34,772 nucleotides of DNA from a virus. The translations under genes were made by a program, and so were the position numbers. The stretch lies in IMG/VR virus record IMGVR_UViG_3300035703_000261, positions 1 through 34,772 of that record. The stretch is one strand, 5' to 3'. Shown here one piece after another: positions 12,592 through 19,828 of this stretch. How positions within the stretch are numbered: position 1 is the stretch's first letter; the number at the start of each line of letters is the position of its first letter. The notes below the pieces were generated by a model. The model saw only the letters and a list, made by a program, of their open reading frames with translations, was not told where the DNA came from and made no database searches.

Positions 12592-12992
12592 ACCCACCAA
12601 ACCCCAAAGGCAAGCGTCAGATAAAAGTCAACGCGATGGCTTACGCACACATGGTCAGGCTCATGCTTGACGGCACCTACACCTGTGCTGAACTGGCGCA
12701 AGAGACTGGGCTTCACTACGTGACCGTGCTTCAGTACGCCCGCGAAATGCACAAGGTCGGAGCCGCGCACATCAGTGGGTGGGAGGCGGACGCACGTGGC
12801 CGTGACCTGTCCAAGATATACAAGATCGGTGAAGGCAAGGACAAGCCACGCCGTAAACTGACTCAGGCCGCAAGGCAGATTGCCTACCGCGCCAAGAAGA
12901 AGCAACGCAAATTGTTGGAGATGTTATGCAGTGCCCCGAGTGCGGAGCGAGTGCCCGCGCCTTGTCAACACGAACAACCCGAGATGGTTTGA
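12588..12992 (+). CDS. HTH DNA-binding protein, 134 aa
   Basis: Residues about 22-55 (VRLMLDGTYTCAELAQETGL and VTVLQYAREMHKVG) form a helix-turn-helix/winged helix. The C-terminal half is very basic (KPRRKLTQAARQIAYRAKKKQRK), fitting nucleic-acid binding. The last 22 codons overlap the start of the zinc-ribbon gene in another frame. Probably a phage transcription regulator; target unknown. Confidence 0.65.
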   Translation: MNPPNPKGKRQIKVNAMAYAHMVRLMLDGTYTCAELAQETGLHYVTVLQYAREMHKVGAAHISGWEADARGRDLSKIYKIGEGKDKPRRKLTQAARQIAYRAKKKQRKLLEMLCSAPSAERVPAPCQHEQPEMV

Positions 12993-13276
12993 AGAGACGG
13001 AGATACCAATGCAAGAACTTACACAGGTTTACGACGGTGGGGACGACGGAAGATCTCCGCATCAACCTACACACCAATCCGCACAGGGGCGAACAGACAG
13101 TGAGTACGTCGAGACAGGAGCAAACGTACCACGCGCGAACGACCGCCAAGAAGGCGGGGGCCACTACAAACAATTCAAGCACGAGACCTGGGATGTCATC
13201 CTCGACTGGGGGCTTGGCTACTTGGATGGCAATGCTGTCAAGTACCTCTCACGGTGGCGACACAAAAACGGAATAG
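12926..13276 (+). CDS. Ogr/NrdR-like zinc-ribbon protein with overlapping tail
   Basis: ATG 12926 with GGAG five bases upstream. Residues 1-40 are a zinc ribbon: C3-x2-C6, RTTRDGLKRRRYQC with C29, then NLHRFTT with H33. This resembles Ogr/Delta activators and the NrdR finger, which bind DNA or RNA polymerase. The frame stays open to 13276, but beyond about residue 50 it is Ser/Thr-rich and overlaps the DUF3310 gene in another frame. The real product could be the full 116 residues, or the tail could be fortuitous. The zinc ribbon itself is convincing. Confidence 0.6.
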   Translation: MQCPECGASARALSTRTTRDGLKRRRYQCKNLHRFTTVGTTEDLRINLHTNPHRGEQTVSTSRQEQTYHARTTAKKAGATTNNSSTRPGMSSSTGGLATWMAMLSSTSHGGDTKTE

Positions 13277-13365
13277 AAGACCTGAAGAAGGCCCGCCACT
13301 ACATCGACAAGTTGATCGAGACCGTCGAGTTCGTAGAGGACTACCGGAAGAAACATGACGTTTGA
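13009..13365 (+). CDS. DUF3310 domain protein
   Basis: ATG 13009 has GGAG at six bases. The N-terminal 48 residues are polar and likely disordered. Residues about 50-108 (GGHYKQFKHETWDVILDW, then GNAVKYLSRWRHKNG and EDLKKARHYIDKLI) match DUF3310, a small helical domain common in phages, sometimes called nucleotide-kinase-like from its gene context; activity is unproven. The first 268 bases overlap the zinc-ribbon frame. It lies upstream of nuclease and polymerase genes, consistent with a role in nucleotide or DNA metabolism. Confidence 0.75.
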   Translation: MQELTQVYDGGDDGRSPHQPTHQSAQGRTDSEYVETGANVPRANDRQEGGGHYKQFKHETWDVILDWGLGYLDGNAVKYLSRWRHKNGIEDLKKARHYIDKLIETVEFVEDYRKKHDV

Positions 13366-13525
13366 CGCACCCCGTGAGCCGCCGCCCGCGCGACTCAAGC
13401 CCACTGATCCATACCCGACGTGGCCGTTCACGATCGTAGACCCCAAGGACTTGGAACAGTGGTGTAAGAAGAACGTCAGGAGGGTGAGGGAAGATGCCAA
13501 GCAATACGAGGAAGCCCCGTGGTAG
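13355..13525 (+). CDS. Small proline-rich hypothetical protein, 56 aa
   Basis: ATG 13355 overlaps the end of the DUF3310 gene by 11 bases. The product has a Pro-rich N-terminus and a W-P-F-x-IVDPKDLEQW segment followed by a charged helix. Only a weak GGAAG ribosome site is present, so it is likely to rely on translational coupling. Not recognised. Confidence 0.5.
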   Translation: MTFDAPREPPPARLKPTDPYPTWPFTIVDPKDLEQWCKKNVRRVREDAKQYEEAPW

Positions 13526-13556
13526 CATACCGACACCTGAATTACAGTGAAGTTTT

Positions 13557-14018
13557 ATGCACAGCCAACACGCACTAAGCCGGGTGATCCACGGAGGCTA
13601 CCTCGGGGGCAAAGAGAAGCCAGAGCACTACGTTTGGCGCACCATGTTGGCGCGCTGCACTCGCCCAACGGCGGCGTCGTACGCGTACTACGGCGGGCGG
13701 GGCATCAAGGTCTGCAAACGGTGGCATCAATACGAAAATTTCTTGGCCGACATGGGCGAACGCCCTTCCGCCGACCACAGCCTAGAGCGCATAAACACCG
13801 ATGGAAACTACACCCCGCGCAACTGCATGTGGGCTACGCGCAGTGAACAGCAGAAGAACAAGACGTCAACGAAGTGGTATTCCAATGGCTCTTTCACGGG
13901 GACATTGGTTGAATGCGCCGCCTTCCTTGGGATCAGCAAAGAACTGGCGCACTGGCGATGGACAGCCTGGGGCACCTTTGAAAAGGAGATCAAATGGCGG
14001 CAACAAAAGAGAGCCTAG
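13557..14018 (+). CDS. HNH homing-type endonuclease
   Basis: A 153-residue protein of the free-standing phage HNH family. YYGGRGIKVCKRW, then FLADMGERP, SLERINTDGNYTPRNCMWAT and EQQKNK are its usual conserved blocks; the H of ADHSLERI and the N residues of GNYTPRNC supply the metal site. The C-terminal 40 residues contain a small DNA-binding segment (ECAAFLGISKELAHWRW). Such genes are mobile and cut cognate phage lacking them. It has a poor ribosome site and sits between the DUF3310 cluster and the VRR-NUC gene, whose start it overlaps by 25 bases, which suggests insertion into an existing operon. Confidence 0.8.
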   Translation: MHSQHALSRVIHGGYLGGKEKPEHYVWRTMLARCTRPTAASYAYYGGRGIKVCKRWHQYENFLADMGERPSADHSLERINTDGNYTPRNCMWATRSEQQKNKTSTKWYSNGSFTGTLVECAAFLGISKELAHWRWTAWGTFEKEIKWRQQKRA

Positions 14019-14350
14019 TAAAGAAGAAGATCCACGCAGTTCTCAAGGAGCGCGGCGCATACGCCGTGAACTACATCGGCGGGGCATACGCCAACAACGG
14101 TACCCCGGACATTCTGGTTTGCTTCTGCGGGCGTTTTATTGCCATTGAAGCCAAGGCCGGACGGGGCAGGCCAACTGCCTTGCAGATCAAGAACCTGCGC
14201 GACATCGAACACGCCGGGGGCGTGAGTCTCGTGATCAATGAAACCAACCTTGAGTACCTGATGGAGTGCCTTGATGCCATCAAAGCCGGACACACCCCAA
14301 GATCCAATTACGGACTTTTTGAACGACAAGACAAAGGAACGGACGAATGA
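13994..14350 (+). CDS. VRR-NUC domain endonuclease
   Basis: A 118-residue PD-(D/E)XK nuclease. The catalytic residues are D39 (GTPDIL), E52 and K54 (IEAKAG) and Q64, with the typical Gly-rich GGAYANNG stretch before the aspartate. Stand-alone VRR-NUC proteins of this size are common in phages and are thought to be structure-specific nucleases acting on replication or recombination intermediates. It is just upstream of the DNA polymerase, in keeping with that role. Start ATG 13994 has AAAGGAG upstream. Confidence 0.85.
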   Translation: MAATKESLVKKKIHAVLKERGAYAVNYIGGAYANNGTPDILVCFCGRFIAIEAKAGRGRPTALQIKNLRDIEHAGGVSLVINETNLEYLMECLDAIKAGHTPRSNYGLFERQDKGTDE

Positions 14351-14465
14351 AGAACTACGAATCCTGCGACGGCGAGCCGCTGACCGGGAGTACTACGAAC
14401 GCAAAGGGCGCGAACTGTACGCACGCCGGACGCAGGGGCTGAGAGATGAACCTGATAACGATTGA
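14274..14465 (+). CDS. Possible small charged protein between nuclease and polymerase
   Basis: An open frame of about 63 residues overlapping the VRR-NUC gene by 77 bases and the polymerase start by 20. The second half (NEELRILRRRAADREYYERK) is a highly charged helix of plausible protein character. No strong ribosome site is seen, and a TTG at about 14319 is another possible start. A competing 31-codon frame at 14347-14442 has a better AAGGA site but poor composition. Treat as tentative. Confidence 0.35.
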   Translation: MPSKPDTPQDPITDFLNDKTKERTNEELRILRRRAADREYYERKGRELYARRTQGLRDEPDND

Positions 14466-16353
14466 TATGGAAACATACTACGACCGGGAGTACTCGCTGT
14501 CCAAGATGAGCACCGAAGAGTACGTGCGGCATGCAGACTTCGAAGTCATTGGCATGGGGGTCAAGGTCAACGACGAACCCACGGTGTGGGTAGACCAACC
14601 CGACGTGGAGGCGGCGCTGAAGGCGGTCGACTGGAGCAACGCCATGGTGCTCGCCCAGAACACGATGTTCGACGGGGCCATCTTGAACTGGAAGTACGGG
14701 GTCAACCCCAAAGCATGGGCTGACACTCTGGGTATGTCGCGTGCTCTGTTCCCGCACGAGAAGTCGCACGGCTTGGCGGCACAGGCCGAACGCGAAGGTA
14801 TCGGCGCCAAGGGGGACGCAGTGGTGCACGCCATGGGCATGCGTCGTCGGGACTTCACGGCTCATGCAATCGCAGAGTACGCTGCCTACTGCTGCAACGA
14901 CGTGGACCTCACCCACAAGTTGTTCAAGATCTACATGGACCGTGGGTTCCCCGTGCGGGAACTCAAGTTGATCGACCTGACGTTGCGCATGTTCATCGAG
15001 CCGGTGCTTGAGTTGGACCGCGATTTGCTGATCACGCATTTGCAGGACGTTAAGGACCGCAAAGCCAATCTCCTGGCGTCTCTCCGAGACAAGATGATCG
15101 AAGAGGGCAACCCGGATTTTGTGCAGACCATTTTCACCGAGGGCACGGACGGACTGAAGAAACTGCTGATGTCCAACGATAAGTTCGCTACCGCACTGGA
15201 GTCATTGGGGGTCATCCCCCCGCTCAAGGTAAGCCCAACCACAGGCCGCACGGCTTTCGCATTCGCCAAGACCGATGCCGGTATGTTGGCCTTACAAGAG
15301 CACCCCGACGCGCAGGTACAGGCACTGGTTGCGGCGCGGTTGGGCAACAAGACTACGCTTGAAGAAACCCGTACGGAGCGGTTCATCGACATGTCGTTCC
15401 GTGGAAAGTTCCCGGTGCCCCTGCGGTACTACGGAGCGCACTCGGGTCGGTGGTCGGGGCAGGACAAGATCAACCTTCAGAACCTCCCGTCACGCGGAGA
15501 GAACGCAGGCAAGATCAAGCGCGCCATCAAAGCCCCTGCGGGATACGTCGTGATCGACTGCGACTCCTCTCAGATCGAAGCGCGTACCCTGGCGTGGCTT
15601 GCCGGTCAGGAAGACTTGGTCCAAGCGTTTGCGGAGAAGAAAGATGTGTACAAGATCATGGCAAGTCACATCTACAGCAAGCCCGTGGAAGCTATAAGCA
15701 AAGCGGAGCGGCAGGTTGGAAAGGTCGTGATTCTGGGTGCGGGTTACGGCATCGGGCACGTCAAGTTGCGGGCGTTCTTGAAGCTGCAAGCGGGGGTGGA
15801 CGTCACCGAAGCGCAAGCCAAATCCATTGTGGACACGTACCGAGGTACGTACCACTGCATTCCGGAGTTGTGGCAGCGTGCGCAACTTGCCTTGGCGTAC
15901 CTCCAGAGTCAGCAGGAGTACGAAATCGACGCGCAGGGTATCTGTCGTACTGAGCGCATCCGCAAGACCTTGGACGGAGACGAGTGGGGCATCACCCTGC
16001 CCTCGGGCCTGTGGATTCAGTACCCGGGACTCGCTACTCCCTACGTGGATGGCAAGCCGCAGTCGATGTATGTCGCCAAGGGCATCGCAACCAAGGTGTA
16101 TGGCGGGCTCGTGGTGGAGAACTTCACCCAAGCAATCGCCCGGTGCGTGGTCGGTGAGCAGATGCTGCGGATCGCCAAGCGGTACAAGGTGGTCTTGACG
16201 GTTCACGATGCCGTGGCGTGCATTGCCCCCGAAGAGGACAAGGAGGAAGCGCAGCGCTACGTCGAGGAGTGCATGTCGTGGCGCCCTGCCTGGGCGCCGG
16301 GTCTCCCGTTGGCGTGCGAGTCCGGGATGGGGGCGTCGTACGGTGACTGCTGA
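14446..16353 (+). CDS. Family A DNA polymerase with 3'-5' exonuclease
   Basis: A 635-residue replicative polymerase. The N-terminal DnaQ-like exonuclease has D7/E9 (IDMETYY), a central AQNTMFDGAIL and YCCNDVDLT. The polymerase domain has motif A VVIDCDSSQIEARTLAW (D371), motif B R422-x3-K426-x3-LGAGYG, and motif C VLTVHDAV (H587, D588). The 5'-nuclease domain of bacterial Pol I is absent, as is normal for phage enzymes. The usual aromatic of motif B is replaced by Leu430. It copies phage DNA with the helicase and primase-helicase encoded downstream. The stop codon lies inside a family A palindrome. Confidence 0.95.
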   Translation: MNLITIDMETYYDREYSLSKMSTEEYVRHADFEVIGMGVKVNDEPTVWVDQPDVEAALKAVDWSNAMVLAQNTMFDGAILNWKYGVNPKAWADTLGMSRALFPHEKSHGLAAQAEREGIGAKGDAVVHAMGMRRRDFTAHAIAEYAAYCCNDVDLTHKLFKIYMDRGFPVRELKLIDLTLRMFIEPVLELDRDLLITHLQDVKDRKANLLASLRDKMIEEGNPDFVQTIFTEGTDGLKKLLMSNDKFATALESLGVIPPLKVSPTTGRTAFAFAKTDAGMLALQEHPDAQVQALVAARLGNKTTLEETRTERFIDMSFRGKFPVPLRYYGAHSGRWSGQDKINLQNLPSRGENAGKIKRAIKAPAGYVVIDCDSSQIEARTLAWLAGQEDLVQAFAEKKDVYKIMASHIYSKPVEAISKAERQVGKVVILGAGYGIGHVKLRAFLKLQAGVDVTEAQAKSIVDTYRGTYHCIPELWQRAQLALAYLQSQQEYEIDAQGICRTERIRKTLDGDEWGITLPSGLWIQYPGLATPYVDGKPQSMYVAKGIATKVYGGLVVENFTQAIARCVVGEQMLRIAKRYKVVLTVHDAVACIAPEEDKEEAQRYVEECMSWRPAWAPGLPLACESGMGASYGDC

Positions 16354-16367
16354 TCTAAGATTAGATC
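16352..16367 (-). repeat. 16-bp palindrome (family A), copy 11, inverted
   Basis: GATCTAAGATTAGATC, inverted relative to most copies and spanning the polymerase stop codon. The outer pair is G-C instead of C-G, a compensatory change that keeps the arms perfect, so pairing or symmetry itself appears to be selected. Confidence 0.85.
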
Positions 16368-16438
16368 GACGGGACTTCCTTGCGTTGTCTTTGGCCGCTA
16401 CACTGGCAGGACAATCAACTTCAGTTCACGCGCGTCCT

Positions 16439-17095
16439 ATGGCTCATTCGTACTCATCAGTCAAAGACTTCGAAGGCTGTGCCAAACGGTACCAACAAGT
16501 CCGCATCCTCAAACGATTCAAACAGCAAGACACCGAAGCCACGTTGTACGGCACTGCGGTACACAAGGCATTCGAAGAATATGTCAGAGACAAAACTCCC
16601 CTGCCCGCCCAGTTCGAGCAATTCAAGCCGTTCGTTGAGCCGCTTGCCACGCTCGACGGGGACATCCGCTGCGAAGAAAAACTCGGGGTCCGACGTGACT
16701 TCAGCCCGTGTGAATTTTTTGCTCCGGACGTATGGATCAGGGGCATTCCGGACTATCTCGTGGTCAACCGAGCCCGACAAGTGGCACGGGTAGCGGACTA
16801 CAAGACCGGCAAGAGCAGCAGGTACGCCGACATGGCGCAGTTGGAACTGATGGCAGCAATGGTCATGGCCCACCACCCCGAGGTGCACACGGTCAAGACA
16901 GCCCTGCTGTTCGTCGTCGCCAAGGACGTTATCAAGGCGGAGTTCACTCGATCGCAACTGCCCGAGATCTGGTCCCGTTGGGCCGGACGTGTCGGTGCTG
17001 TGGAGCGCGCCATCGAGATCAATGTGTGGAATCCGCGCCCCAGTGCGCTGTGTAGGTTCTGCCCGGTTACGGAGTGTGCAAACCACCCGGGCTAA
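16439..17095 (+). CDS. Cas4/RecB-like PD-(D/E)XK nuclease with Fe-S cysteines
   Basis: A 218-residue nuclease from ATG 16439, where the family-typical N-terminus SYSSVKDFEGC begins. Catalytic set: H42 (GTAVH), D105 (GIPDYL), D120 and K122 (ADYKTGK), and Q134. Cys14 plus C205-x2-C208-x4-C213 at the C-terminus match the four-cysteine 4Fe-4S arrangement of Cas4, AddB and Dna2. Such phage proteins are 5' exonucleases for recombination or replication. No ribosome site precedes 16439. The frame is open upstream to GTG 16343 and would add a Tat-signal-like segment, so the true start is uncertain. Confidence 0.85.
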   Translation: MAHSYSSVKDFEGCAKRYQQVRILKRFKQQDTEATLYGTAVHKAFEEYVRDKTPLPAQFEQFKPFVEPLATLDGDIRCEEKLGVRRDFSPCEFFAPDVWIRGIPDYLVVNRARQVARVADYKTGKSSRYADMAQLELMAAMVMAHHPEVHTVKTALLFVVAKDVIKAEFTRSQLPEIWSRWAGRVGAVERAIEINVWNPRPSALCRFCPVTECANHPG

Positions 17096-17105
17096 GGAGA
17101 CGGAA

Positions 17106-17396
17106 ATGGCTACGAAAAAACGCGATTACGCCGCCGAATATAAAAATTACCAGGGCACCCCGGAGCAACTGCGCAACCAGTCGCTGCGGCACAAGGCACG
17201 ACGCGCTTATGAGAAGGCGCACGGGGAGTTGCCCGACAACGTGGACGTGGCGCACAAGAAGGCATTGTCCAAAGGCGGCGCGCCGACCAAACTTAGTAAT
17301 CTAAAGGCAGAACACCAAAGCAGCAATCGGAGTTTTGCCCGTACTTCCACCAATAAAATCAAGTCCGAAACCTCTAGGCGCGAGCGGTCGCGCTGA
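17106..17396 (+). CDS. HNH-like protein, 96 aa
   Basis: AAGGAG six bases before ATG 17106. The protein is very basic. DVAHKKALSKGGAPTKLSNL with a following HQSSNRSF resembles small phage HNH proteins, where DxDH...N...N forms the metal site. Here Ala replaces the second Asp, so activity may be weakened or the protein may be only a DNA binder. It is the last gene before a pair of terminators. Confidence 0.65.
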   Translation: MATKKRDYAAEYKNYQGTPEQLRNQSLRHKARRAYEKAHGELPDNVDVAHKKALSKGGAPTKLSNLKAEHQSSNRSFARTSTNKIKSETSRRERSR

Positions 17397-17409
17397 TGTA
17401 GTATTGCGT

Positions 17410-17440
17410 GGCTCCGGTCTCGCACGGAGCCTTTCTCCTT
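17410..17440 (+). terminator. Intrinsic terminator 1
   Basis: GGCTCCG (17410-17416) pairs with CGGAGCC (17425-17431), followed by TTTCTCCTT, just after the HNH-like gene. Confidence 0.65.
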
Positions 17441-17455
17441 GGTCGTTAGACCTTT

Positions 17456-17486
17456 GGCCCGGTAGTTCGCTACCGGGCCTCTTTGT
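17456..17486 (+). terminator. Intrinsic terminator 2 with TTCG loop
   Basis: A perfect 10-bp stem, GGCCCGGTAG/CTACCGGGCC (17456-17465/17470-17479), with a TTCG loop and a TCTTTGT tail. With terminator 1 it forms a tandem stop ahead of the helicase gene. Confidence 0.8.
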
Positions 17487-17508
17487 CACCTCTATTCATC
17501 GGAAAATC

Positions 17509-19056
17509 ATGGAAATCGTGCAAGACCGGGCGCTGCTATTTCGCACGCGCGACGCAGATCAGATCACTGCGCTCATCCCCAAGAGCAAGGTACTGGAAGC
17601 CGGAGACGAGTCGCAGGTGCTCGTCAACTGGGGCTTCGACGAAGTGCAACTCCTGCGCAACCTGGGTCTCAAGGACGTACCCAGTCCTATCCTGGGGCGG
17701 TACAAGTGGCCCGGGATCTTTGCTCCATTCGCGCACCAGAAAACCACTGCCGAGTTCCTGACCCTGCACCCACGGTGCTTTGTATTCAACGAAGCAGGCA
17801 CCGGCAAGACCAGTGCGGCAGCATGGGCGGCGGACTACCTCATGCAGCAAGGCAAAGTGCATCGCGTTCTCGTGGTGTGCCCGGTCTCCATCATGGAAAC
17901 CGCATGGAGATCCGACCTGTTCAAGACCGTGATGCACCGCACGGTGGCGATCGCCACGGGCAGCAAAGAGCAACGGCGCAAGGTTATTGACGGCAACTTC
18001 GAGTTCGTCATCATTAACTTCGACGGCGTGAAGGTGGTTGCGGAAGAACTGCGCAACGGAGGGTTCGACCTCATCATCGTGGACGAAGCCAATGCCATCA
18101 AGTCGGTGCAGACCGAACGGTGGAAAGTAGTTGCTTCCTTGGTCAAAGCCAATACACGGCTGTGGCTCATGACCGGCACCCCTGCATCGCAGTCTCCGCT
18201 CGATGCGTATGGACTGGCTAAGTTGGTCAACCCCGAGAACGTGCCGCGCTTCTTCGGCGCTTTCCGCGATAAGGTGATGATCAAACTCAGTCAGTACAAG
18301 TGGGCGCCACGGCCTAACTCCAGAGAGATCGTGCATGCCGCGCTACAACCGGCCATTCGGTTCACCAAGGACGAGTGCTTGGATCTTCCGGCCATGCTGT
18401 ACACCACCCGAGATGCACCGCTGACTCCGCAGCAGCAAAAGTACTATGACGCAATCCGCAAGGAGATGATCACGGTTGCTGCCGGGGCGGAGATCACCGC
18501 AGCCAATGCCGCAGGGATGCTGAACAAGTTGCTGCAAATCTCACAGGGCGCAGCCTACACGGACGATCGGGACGTGGTGAAGTTCGACATCAGCAACCGG
18601 TTCAAAGAACTGGTCAGCGTGATCGAGAGCACGGACAACAAGGTTCTGGTGTTCGTGCCCTTCCGGCACTCGCTTGAGATCCTGCACGAAGACCTGCTCA
18701 AAGAGGGCTACACCGTGGATGCAATACACGGCGATGTGTCCCCCACGCGGCGTGCGGAGATCATCAAACAGTTCCAGTCAGAAGACACCCCACGCATTTT
18801 GCTGCTCGTGCCACAAGCCACAGCGCACGGCATCACGCTCACCCGGGCAGACCAAGTGGTGTGGTGGGGGCCGGTTGCGTCCACGGAAATCTACATGCAG
18901 GCCAACGCGCGTGCACACCGCGCCGGACAGGTCAACAAAGTCACGGTCACGCACCTGCAAGGCTCACCCGTGGAACGCAGGATGTTCCACATGCTACAGA
19001 ACAAGATCGACCTCCATCAAAGCCTCGTAGAACTCTACCGACAGGAGATCACATGA
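17509..19056 (+). CDS. SNF2/DEAD-like superfamily 2 helicase
   Basis: A 515-residue helicase from ATG 17509; the upstream open frame crosses the terminators and is rejected. Motif I is FNEAGTGKTSAA (K100), motif II IIVDEAN (D192, E193; DEAN in place of DEAH), motif III WLMTGTPASQS, and the C-terminal RecA domain has VLVFVPFRHSLEIL, ARILLL-type strands, QATAHGITLT and the arginine motif QANARAHRAGQ. This is the SNF2-like helicase often encoded near phage polymerases; it probably serves replication or repair. The start lies about 30 bases after terminator 2 with only GGAA as ribosome site, so expression may depend on read-through or an unseen promoter. Confidence 0.9.
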   Translation: MEIVQDRALLFRTRDADQITALIPKSKVLEAGDESQVLVNWGFDEVQLLRNLGLKDVPSPILGRYKWPGIFAPFAHQKTTAEFLTLHPRCFVFNEAGTGKTSAAAWAADYLMQQGKVHRVLVVCPVSIMETAWRSDLFKTVMHRTVAIATGSKEQRRKVIDGNFEFVIINFDGVKVVAEELRNGGFDLIIVDEANAIKSVQTERWKVVASLVKANTRLWLMTGTPASQSPLDAYGLAKLVNPENVPRFFGAFRDKVMIKLSQYKWAPRPNSREIVHAALQPAIRFTKDECLDLPAMLYTTRDAPLTPQQQKYYDAIRKEMITVAAGAEITAANAAGMLNKLLQISQGAAYTDDRDVVKFDISNRFKELVSVIESTDNKVLVFVPFRHSLEILHEDLLKEGYTVDAIHGDVSPTRRAEIIKQFQSEDTPRILLLVPQATAHGITLTRADQVVWWGPVASTEIYMQANARAHRAGQVNKVTVTHLQGSPVERRMFHMLQNKIDLHQSLVELYRQEIT

Positions 19057-19060
19057 CCCC

Positions 19061-19088
19061 TTGACACCCAAACTAAACACTGTATACT
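19061..19088 (+). promoter_or_regulatory. Strong sigma70 promoter for the SSB/primase operon
   Basis: TTGACA (19061-19066), a 16-base spacer, then TATACT (19083-19088). It lies in the 66-base gap between the helicase stop and the gene at 19123, with a predicted start near 19095. It gives host RNA polymerase independent access to the downstream replication genes. Confidence 0.75.
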
Positions 19089-19122
19089 TCAATCACGTCA
19101 ACGCAATTCAACAGGAATCAAT

Positions 19123-19407
19123 ATGACACCGGAAGACACTGAACAGGCCAACGCCGCACTGCTGTTCGAACTGGACGAGAAGATCGAAGAGCGCATCCGG
19201 CAAGCGATTGGCCGCGCACTCGGAATGTCTGCGCTTTCCACCAAACACTCGCACGGGCTGCTCCTAGACGTGACGTACTCGATCGGTCGGGAACTGCTCA
19301 GCAACAACGGGTTCTTGGAGGCACTGAGCGAAGAGATCACCAAGCGGGTGTATTCGAAGTTCAATCCTTCCATGCCGATGTACAACCCCCGATCCAACAC
19401 CTTCTAG
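19123..19407 (+). CDS. Hypothetical protein, 94 aa
   Basis: First gene behind the 19061 promoter, with AGGAA before ATG 19123. Acidic N-terminal helix (NAALLFELDEKIEERIRQAI), a central helical part and a Pro/Asn/Met-rich tail. Not recognised. Position suggests an early replication accessory. Confidence 0.65.
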   Translation: MTPEDTEQANAALLFELDEKIEERIRQAIGRALGMSALSTKHSHGLLLDVTYSIGRELLSNNGFLEALSEEITKRVYSKFNPSMPMYNPRSNTF

Positions 19408-19422
19408 TCAACAGAGATCACC

Positions 19423-19809
19423 ATGGACGCCAACAAACTCGTGCAGGTCTACATAAAGATCCGCGACGCCAAAGACGCCAAGGTTCGGCAGCACGAAGAG
19501 GAAGTCGCTGCTCTCGATGAGCAACTGGCTTCGGTCGAGCAAGAACTACTGGAAATCTGCAAGGCCACAGGCCAGGACGGCGGCAAGACTCAGTATGGCT
19601 CGTTTGCCCGTACGGTCAAGACCCGCTATTGGACTTCGGACTGGGACAGCATGTACCAGTTCATCAAAGATCACGACGCCCCCGAATTGTTGGAGCGTCG
19701 CGTGCATCAGGGCAACTTCAAGGAATTCCTCCAAGAAAACCCTGACAAGATGCCGCAAGGCATGAACGTGGATTCACGGTACTCGATCACCGTGCGCCGC
19801 GCCAAGTAA
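19423..19809 (+). CDS. Gp157-like coiled-coil phage protein, 128 aa
   Basis: The N-terminal half is a coiled coil (DAKVRQHEEEVAALDEQLAS). The second half begins with a beta segment, QYGSFARTVKTRYWTSDW, then MYQFIKDHDAPELLERRV and FLQEN, and ends PQGMNVDSRYSITVRR. This layout matches a common phage family found next to SSB-like genes and related in layout to Siphovirus Gp157, whose members have been proposed as host-nuclease inhibitors or recombination helpers. The match is from recalled motifs. Located 15 bases downstream of the previous gene and 19 upstream of the SSB-like gene. Confidence 0.7.
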   Translation: MDANKLVQVYIKIRDAKDAKVRQHEEEVAALDEQLASVEQELLEICKATGQDGGKTQYGSFARTVKTRYWTSDWDSMYQFIKDHDAPELLERRVHQGNFKEFLQENPDKMPQGMNVDSRYSITVRRAK

Positions 19810-19828
19810 CTTCACTCAAGGAAATCGT

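Noticed and set aside
14347-14442. 31-codon frame before the polymerase
   Set aside because: It has a fair ribosome site but poor protein composition and no support; the longer charged frame at 14274 was listed as tentative instead.
17397-17508. A tRNA-like fold after the HNH-like gene
   Set aside because: The two hairpins with T-rich tails fit tandem terminators; there is no T-loop or anticodon arm.
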